A stretch of 64,000 nt of DNA from Streptomyces fumanus. GTDB lineage: Bacteria > Actinomycetota > Actinomycetes > Streptomycetales > Streptomycetaceae. Of the stretch, positions 58,066 through 64,000 are shown one piece after another (position 1 is the stretch's first letter; each line of letters starts with the position of its first letter). Position numbers and translations under genes: made by a program. The stretch is from positions 424,781 to 488,780 of the forward strand of contig NZ_BNBI01000006.1 in assembly GCF_014655295.1 (NCBI RefSeq), given 5' to 3'. The notes under the pieces were generated by a model. That model had not been told where the DNA came from and did no database searches. It was given only the letters and a program-made list of their open reading frames with translations.

Positions 58066-59034
58066 ATGAGCGCCTCAGGCGGTACCAAGGCGATCGTGGC
58101 GGCACTGGCCGCCAACCTGGCGATCGCGGCATCGAAATTCGTGGCGTTCCTCTTCAGCGGCTCGTCCTCGATGCTCGCCGAATCCGTCCACTCGCTCGCC
58201 GACTCCGGCAACCAGGGCCTGCTGCTCCTCGGCGGCAAGCGCGCCCAGCGCGCCGCCACCCCCCAGCACCCCTTCGGCTACGGCCGCGAGCGCTACATCT
58301 ACGCCTTCCTCGTCTCCATCGTGCTCTTCTCCGTCGGCGGCATGTTCGCCCTCTACGAGGGCTACGAGAAGATCAAGCACCCGCACGAGCTGGAGCACTG
58401 GTACTGGCCGGTGGGCGTCCTCGTCTTCGCGATCATCGCCGAGGGCTTCTCCTTCCGGACCGCCATCAAGGAGTCCAACGCCTCGCGCGGCAGCAAGTCC
58501 TGGACCCAGTTCATCCGCCACGCCAAGGCGCCCGAGCTGCCCGTCGTCCTCCTGGAGGACTTCGGCGCCCTGATCGGTCTGATCCTCGCCCTCGGCGGCG
58601 TCGGCCTCGCCCTGCTCACCGGCAACGGCGTCTGGGACGGCATCGGCACCCTCTGCATCGGCGTCCTGCTCATCCTGATCGCCCTGGTCCTGGCCGCCGA
58701 GACCAAGTCCCTGCTGCTCGGCGAGTCCGCCGGCACCGAGGCCGTCGAGAAGATCGAGGCGGCGCTCGTCGCCGGCGACACCGTCACCGGCGTCATCCAC
58801 ATGCGCACCCTCCACCTCGGCCCCGAGGAACTCCTCGTCGCCGCGAAGATCGCCGTACGGCACGACGGCACGGCCACCGAGATCGCCGCCGCCATCGACG
58901 CCGCCGAGGCCCGCATCCGCGACGCCGTCCCGATCGCCCGCGTCATCTACCTGGAGCCCGACATCTACAGCGAGGCCGAGGCCGCCAAGGGCCCCGACCG
59001 CGAGGCCACCCCCGGCGGCCCCGCCGTCCACTGA
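58066..59034 (+). CDS. Cation diffusion facilitator family transporter
   Basis: 322 residues with six predicted helices. SGSSSMLAESVHSLADSGNQGLLLLGGKRAQR contains the HxxxD metal site of helix II, and VLLEDFGALIGLILALGGVGLALLTG holds the ExxD-type counterpart in helix V. The C-terminal cytoplasmic domain (about 215-310) is the usual ferredoxin-like dimer. It exports divalent cations (zinc, cobalt, manganese or iron) in exchange for protons. It is alone between two terminator/promoter regions, upstream of ahcY. Confidence 0.93.
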   Translation: MSASGGTKAIVAALAANLAIAASKFVAFLFSGSSSMLAESVHSLADSGNQGLLLLGGKRAQRAATPQHPFGYGRERYIYAFLVSIVLFSVGGMFALYEGYEKIKHPHELEHWYWPVGVLVFAIIAEGFSFRTAIKESNASRGSKSWTQFIRHAKAPELPVVLLEDFGALIGLILALGGVGLALLTGNGVWDGIGTLCIGVLLILIALVLAAETKSLLLGESAGTEAVEKIEAALVAGDTVTGVIHMRTLHLGPEELLVAAKIAVRHDGTATEIAAAIDAAEARIRDAVPIARVIYLEPDIYSEAEAAKGPDREATPGGPAVH

Positions 59035-59314
59035 CCCCGGCACCCCTCCTCCCTCACCCTTCGTGATCGGCCGGAAGTCTTCGGGAACCGACTGGGGTAG
59101 GCGGCGCCCACCGGTGTAGCTTGGGACGGAGCCAGACGTCGCTGCTGATGGCGGTCGGGCGGCCCGGACACGGGCCGGCCGAGGGAGAGAGGGCCTCCGA
59201 CGGACTGCGCTGCGCGTACGCGGGCATGCCTGTGTCCTCCTTGGGCACCCCGGTGTCCGCCGCCGCGCAGGTCAGCCGTACCCACCCTCGACCCAACCCG
59301 AGGAGCAGCTCGTA
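59035..59314 (+). promoter_or_regulatory. Long upstream/leader region of ahcY
   Basis: 280 bases. A candidate -10 TAGCTT lies at 59117-59122, and a GTCT-N14-GGGTAG pattern at 59077-59100 resembles a SigB-type promoter with one mismatch. The transcript leader would be about 180 bases and contains a CGGCCCG/CGGGCCG hairpin near 59165. I compared it with the SAH riboswitch core and saw no match. The regulatory mechanism is unknown. Confidence 0.4.
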
Positions 59315-60772
<1,458 letters not shown>

Positions 60773-60792
60773 GTCCGACCCGCGGCTCGCCG

Positions 60793-60873
60793 GGACCGTG
60801 TCCATGCACGGACACGGTCCACGGCAGCAGATCCTCCGTGGCAGGCCCCCGCACCCCCGTGCCGGGGGCCTGC
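60793..60873 (+). terminator. Two tandem hairpin terminators after ahcY
   Basis: First stem GGACCGTGTCC/GGACACGGTCC (60793-60803 with 60810-60820). Second stem GCAGGCCCCCG/CGGGGGCCTGC (60841-60851 with 60863-60873). Both are perfect 11-bp stems within 100 bases of the stop codon. Confidence 0.85.
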
Positions 60874-60925
60874 CCCGTCGGCGGACCGGCAGCGCCGGAC
60901 CAGCTCGTCACGACCCAGGACCCCC

Positions 60926-61540
60926 ATGCCCCGCGGCCGTTATTCGCTCCACGATCCGCACGATCACACCCCCCTCGCCGAAGAACACTTCCAGTGCGCC
61001 CCCGGCCCTTCCGGCTGGCGCTACGTCTCCCGACGGGTCACGCCCGCCGGGGACCAGAGCGGCTCCGTCGACCTCGCCCTCGACGGACTCGGCCGCCCCA
61101 TCCGCCTCGAACTCCACGCCGGCGACTGGCAGGTACGCGGCGCCGCCCTCGACGGCGTCACCTGGGTCCGTACCGACCCCACCGGGGCCCACGCCACCGA
61201 AGGCAATGTGCGCGCCCACGCCTTCACCGGCACCTCCCCGGCCTTCCTCGTCGCCACTGCCCGTCTCCTGCGCCTCACCCCCTCCGGATCAGCGACCCGC
61301 GTACGCCTCGTCGCCCTCACGGACCCGGTCCTCGCCCCCCGCACCGTGGACCAGTCCTGGGCCTTGCTGAAAAGAGAAGCACACCCCACTGACAACGGCC
61401 CCCTGACCGTGGAGGAGTACCAGGTCACAGCCCTGGACACGGGCGAACAGCACGCCGTGCACATCACCGGCGACGTGGTCCTCGCGGCCCCCGGCGTCGA
61501 GCTGGAGGACCTGGACTCGCCCCCCTCCGCGTTCCCCTGA
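60926..61540 (+). CDS. Conserved hypothetical protein
   Basis: 204 residues, no signal peptide or membrane helix. The sequence is beta-rich with regularly spaced aromatic and charged strands (GWRYVSRRVTPAGDQSGSVDLALDGLGRPIRLELHAGDWQVRG). TPLAEEHFQCAPGPSGWRY near the start is distinctive. I recognise no family with confidence. It may be a lipid- or ligand-binding barrel. GGACCCCC precedes the ATG. It is convergent with the RDD gene. Confidence 0.75.
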   Translation: MPRGRYSLHDPHDHTPLAEEHFQCAPGPSGWRYVSRRVTPAGDQSGSVDLALDGLGRPIRLELHAGDWQVRGAALDGVTWVRTDPTGAHATEGNVRAHAFTGTSPAFLVATARLLRLTPSGSATRVRLVALTDPVLAPRTVDQSWALLKREAHPTDNGPLTVEEYQVTALDTGEQHAVHITGDVVLAAPGVELEDLDSPPSAFP

Positions 61541-61572
61541 CCACCCGCCTCCGGCGCCGCCGCCCCGCCGCG

Positions 61573-62547
61573 TCAGGCCGGCGGCACGAACCCGGTAGCC
61601 GGCGGGCGCTGGGCCGAGGCGTCCTGCGGCACCGAGGGCGGCGGCGGGGCCATCGGCGGCGCTCCCCGCCCCGTACCCGCGAGACCGGGTGGCGGCACCG
61701 CCGGCGACCACGTCGCGGGCGCCGCGTACCCGCCGGTGGCCACCGCTCCGCCGGCCGCGGCCGGCCCGCCGCCCGGTAGCTGGGCCAGCGGCGGTTCACC
61801 GCTCGCGAACGCGCGCCGGGCCTCCCGTGCCTGCCGCTCCTGCACCACCGCCGCCAGATACATCGCCGGCGGCACACCCGGCGGCACCGGCGCCCCCGTA
61901 CGGGCCGCCAGATCACCCGCGAGCCGCTCCGCCATGCCCCAGCCGACCTGCGGATCCAACTGCCCCATCCGCGTCAGGTACTGCCGCACGGCAAGCCACA
62001 GGGCATCCGGAACGGCCGACAGGTCCAGCCCCGCGAACCGCCCCGCCAGCCACGGCGGAGGCGGCGGCACGTAACCCACGGGCGCCACAGGCACCCGCTC
62101 CCGCACCACCAGCGTCCCCGCGAACACATCGCCGATCCGCCGCCCCCGCGCCGACACCAGCGACGCGATACAGCCGACCACGCCGAACGTCAGCAGAATC
62201 TCGATCACCCCGATGAGACCCCGCACCAGCGCGTGCCGGAAGCGGATCGGCCCGCCGTCGTCCCGGACCACCCGCAGCCCGCACGCCATCTTGCCCAGCG
62301 ACCGCCCGTGGCTGAGCGTCTCCACCGCTATCGGCCCGCCCACCAGCAACAGGACGAAGGCCGCGATGGACAGCGCCGTCTGCGCCGCCTCGTCCAGGGA
62401 CGCGGTGGCGGCCACCACCGCGATGGTCACCGCCACATAGACGGCGAAGGCCACCGCCAAGTCCAGCAACACGGCCAGCGCCCTGCTGGGCAGTTTCGCG
62501 GGGCGCAGCTCCAACGCCACCGCCTCGCCCGTCACCAGCTCACTCAC
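61573..62547 (-). CDS. RDD-family membrane protein
   Basis: 324 residues from the GTG at 62547. The RDD domain (about 12-150) shows LPSRALAVLLDLAVAFAVYVAV with the Arg/Asp pair, VETLSHGRSLGKMACGLRVVRDDG and RHALVRGLIGVIEILLTFG. The cytoplasmic tail (about 170-324) is Pro/Ala-rich with WLAGRFAGLDLSAVPDALWLAVRQYLTRM. The role of RDD proteins is poorly known; some are ion antiporters. The divergent SpoIIM-like neighbour is a conserved actinobacterial pairing (Rv3695/Rv3694c in M. tuberculosis). Confidence 0.9.
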   Translation of the reverse strand: MSELVTGEAVALELRPAKLPSRALAVLLDLAVAFAVYVAVTIAVVAATASLDEAAQTALSIAAFVLLLVGGPIAVETLSHGRSLGKMACGLRVVRDDGGPIRFRHALVRGLIGVIEILLTFGVVGCIASLVSARGRRIGDVFAGTLVVRERVPVAPVGYVPPPPPWLAGRFAGLDLSAVPDALWLAVRQYLTRMGQLDPQVGWGMAERLAGDLAARTGAPVPPGVPPAMYLAAVVQERQAREARRAFASGEPPLAQLPGGGPAAAGGAVATGGYAAPATWSPAVPPPGLAGTGRGAPPMAPPPPSVPQDASAQRPPATGFVPPA

Positions 62548-62675
62548 GCCTGCCGTCCCTTCCCCTGACCTGCCCCCGACACCGCCAGTCTGCCAAGCTG
62601 AGGACGCGTCGCGCCGCAGTGCGACAAGCTGATCCGCGACGAGCCACCGTCGACAGTTGAGGAGCAGGCACACCG

Positions 62676-63683
62676 ATGGACCTCGACGTCTTCGTCTCCG
62701 CCCACCGCGCGGAATGGGACCGCCTCGACGCCCTGCTCCGGCGCCAGCGCCACCTCACCGGCGCCGAGACCGACGAACTCGTCACCCTCTACCAGCGCGC
62801 GGCCACCCACCTGTCCCTGATCCAGTCCAGCGCCCCCGACCCCCAGTTGACCGGCCGGCTCAGCCGGCTCGTGGCACGCGCGCGTGGCGCGGTGACCGGC
62901 ACCCGGCGTGCCACCTGGCGCGACGTGACCCGCTTCCTCGCCCACGGCTTCCCGGCCGCCGTCTACAAGGCACGCCACTGGTGGGTCCCCACCGCCCTGC
63001 TGTCCACGGCGATCGCCGCCCTCCTGGGCTGGTGGATCGGCACCCACCCGGAGGTGCAGTCCACCATCGCGGCGCCCGCCGAACTCCGCGAACTGACCCG
63101 CCCCGGCGGCCAGTACGAGTCCTACTACTCCACCCACCCCGCGGCCTCCTTCGCCGCCCAGGTCTGGACGAACAACGCCTGGGCCGCCGCCCTCTGCCTG
63201 ATCCTCGGCGTCTTCCTGGGCCTGCCGGTCATCTGGATCCTCTTCCAGAACATGCTCAACCTGGGCGTCGGCTTCGGCCTGATGTCCTCCGCCGGCCGCC
63301 TGGACACCTTTCTCGGCCTCGTCCTCCCGCACGGCCTGCTCGAACTGACCGCGGTCTTCGTCGCCGCCGGCACGGGCCTCCGCCTCGGCTGGACCCTCGT
63401 CGACCCGGGCCCGCGCACCCGCCGTACGGCACTGGCCGAGGAGGGCCGCGCGGCCATCGGCATGGCCATCGGCCTCGCCCTGGTCCTCTTCGTCTCCGGC
63501 GCCATCGAAGGCTTCGTCACCCCCTCCGGCCTGCCCACCTGGGCCCGCATCACCATCGGAGTCCTCGCCGAGCTGGCCTTCCTCGGCTACGTCTGGGTCC
63601 TGGGCGGACGCGCCGTCCGCGCGGGAGAGACCGGCGACGTCGAGGCCGCCGAGCGCAGCGCCAGGGTGCCGACCGCCGCCTGA
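62676..63683 (+). CDS. Stage II sporulation protein M-like membrane protein
   Basis: 335 residues. A soluble N-terminus (MDLDVFVSAHRAEWDRLDALL, about 1-95) is followed by about five helices typical of SpoIIM/DUF95 proteins, including STAIAALLGWWIGTHPEVQ, ALCLILGVFLGLPVIWILFQNMLNLGVGFGLM and LVLPHGLLELTAVFVAAGTGLRLGW. SpoIIM works with DPM peptidoglycan hydrolases in Bacillus; in actinobacteria the partner is unclear, possibly the RDD protein divergent to it. GAGGAG precedes the ATG. The next feature downstream is the rRNA promoter region. Confidence 0.92.
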   Translation: MDLDVFVSAHRAEWDRLDALLRRQRHLTGAETDELVTLYQRAATHLSLIQSSAPDPQLTGRLSRLVARARGAVTGTRRATWRDVTRFLAHGFPAAVYKARHWWVPTALLSTAIAALLGWWIGTHPEVQSTIAAPAELRELTRPGGQYESYYSTHPAASFAAQVWTNNAWAAALCLILGVFLGLPVIWILFQNMLNLGVGFGLMSSAGRLDTFLGLVLPHGLLELTAVFVAAGTGLRLGWTLVDPGPRTRRTALAEEGRAAIGMAIGLALVLFVSGAIEGFVTPSGLPTWARITIGVLAELAFLGYVWVLGGRAVRAGETGDVEAAERSARVPTAA

Positions 63684-63736
63684 TGTGCATCCGCACCCGG
63701 TGAGCTGCTAATCTCCTCTTCGCCCCGCAAGAGCCG

Positions 63737-63993
63737 TTGACACGGATGGCGCGGGGAGGTAGATTCGAACAGTTGCCTGGAGCTGGGCTCGGCCCCGCAG
63801 GTACAGTGAGTGTCTAGCTGCTTCTCGATTCCTGAGAATTCGAAGAAGCCCCCGATGAATCGGAAACATGACGCCGGTCAGACCGGCCGAAAACTTCTGA
63901 TAAAGTCGGAACCGCCGGAAAGGGAAACGCGGAAGCGGGAACCTGGAAAGCACCGAGGAAATCGGATCGGAAAAGGATCTGATAGAGTCGGAA
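63737..63993 (+). promoter_or_regulatory. Tandem promoters typical of a Streptomyces rRNA operon
   Basis: TTGACA (63737-63742), 17 bases, TAGATT (63760-63765) forms a strong promoter. A TACAGT (63802-63807) is a second -10. The 16-base motif TCTGATARAGTCGGAA occurs twice, at 63896-63911 and 63978-63993, containing TAAAGT and TAGAGT -10 elements in the manner of Streptomyces rrn p2-p4 promoters. The region is unusually A/G-rich and unlike its surroundings. The 16S gene should begin shortly beyond the window. Confidence 0.85.
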
Positions 63994-64000
63994 ACGCAAG

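Noticed and set aside
59101..59314. SAH riboswitch before ahcY
   Set aside because: A core of the expected sequence and pseudoknot pairing could not be found by eye; only ordinary GC hairpins are visible.
60926..61540. Leader or fragment of the downstream RDD gene
   Set aside because: It is on the opposite strand, has its own start region after two terminators, and normal codon bias over 204 codons.

Overview
The window is a very GC-rich, gene-dense chromosomal segment of a Streptomyces-type actinomycete. The evidence is the strong G/C bias at third codon positions, frequent GTG and TTG starts, a WhiB developmental regulator, F420 biosynthesis genes, several LCP-family cell-wall ligases, and a final stretch that looks like the tandem promoters of a Streptomyces rRNA operon. 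No prophage, CRISPR array, tRNA or rRNA gene lies inside the window.

Layout. 1-3.4 kb: the end of a histidine-utilization operon (M20 amidohydrolase, HutF, HutI). 3.4-5.8 kb: a SigB/SigF-like sigma factor divergent from an anti-anti-sigma (STAS) gene and an anti-sigma (HATPase) gene. 5.9-10.7 kb: a POT peptide transporter, a two-component system, a small MITE-like element and a GtrA protein. 10.8-17.8 kb: purK-purE, a membrane dipeptidase, an Old Yellow Enzyme/MerR divergent pair, a second dipeptidase that has lost every metal ligand, two VOC proteins and a CGNR regulator. 18.1-22 kb: UDP-glucose dehydrogenase, acyl-CoA dehydrogenase, a DinB-like protein and a thioesterase. 22.1-36.3 kb: five LCP-family genes and a family-2 glycosyltransferase, interrupted by a 5-kb island holding a secreted I36-like protein, a lipoprotein and a MacAB-like exporter whose adaptor carries a peptidoglycan-binding domain. 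36.5-43.6 kb: a truncated adenylation-like protein, a secreted amidase, a GDP-mannose pyrophosphorylase-like enzyme, a DNA glycosylase, FbiB and FbiA. 43.6-45.1 kb: cysteine dioxygenase with cysteine-rich upstream small ORFs, then whiB. 45.4-51.8 kb: a giant membrane glycosyltransferase, a secreted partner, a zincin-like protein and a DUF3499 protein. 51.9-63.7 kb: a lactate permease, manB, Trm112-like, SIS, manA, a cation efflux protein, ahcY, a hypothetical, RDD and SpoIIM. 63.7-64.0 kb: rRNA-type promoters.

Much of the backbone (sigma/anti-sigma, GtrA, purK/purE, acyl-CoA dehydrogenase, LCP, TIGR03089, NDP-mannose synthesis, fbiA/fbiB, whiB, metallopeptidase, DUF3499, manB, SIS, manA, ahcY) matches the neighbourhood known around sigF-purE-fbiA-whiB2-manB-sahH in Mycobacterium tuberculosis. 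It is therefore an old actinobacterial cell-envelope, F420 and development block into which streptomycete-specific genes have been inserted. The mannose genes supply GDP-mannose, the glycosyltransferases use activated sugars, LCP proteins attach glycopolymers to peptidoglycan, and WhiB and the sigma module link the region to development and stress.

The most notable observations are the coupled, Cys-containing small ORFs ahead of cysteine dioxygenase, the dipeptidase pseudoenzyme beside its intact paralogue, the exporter island inside the LCP cluster, and tandem repeats that duplicate gene 3' ends including their stop codons.
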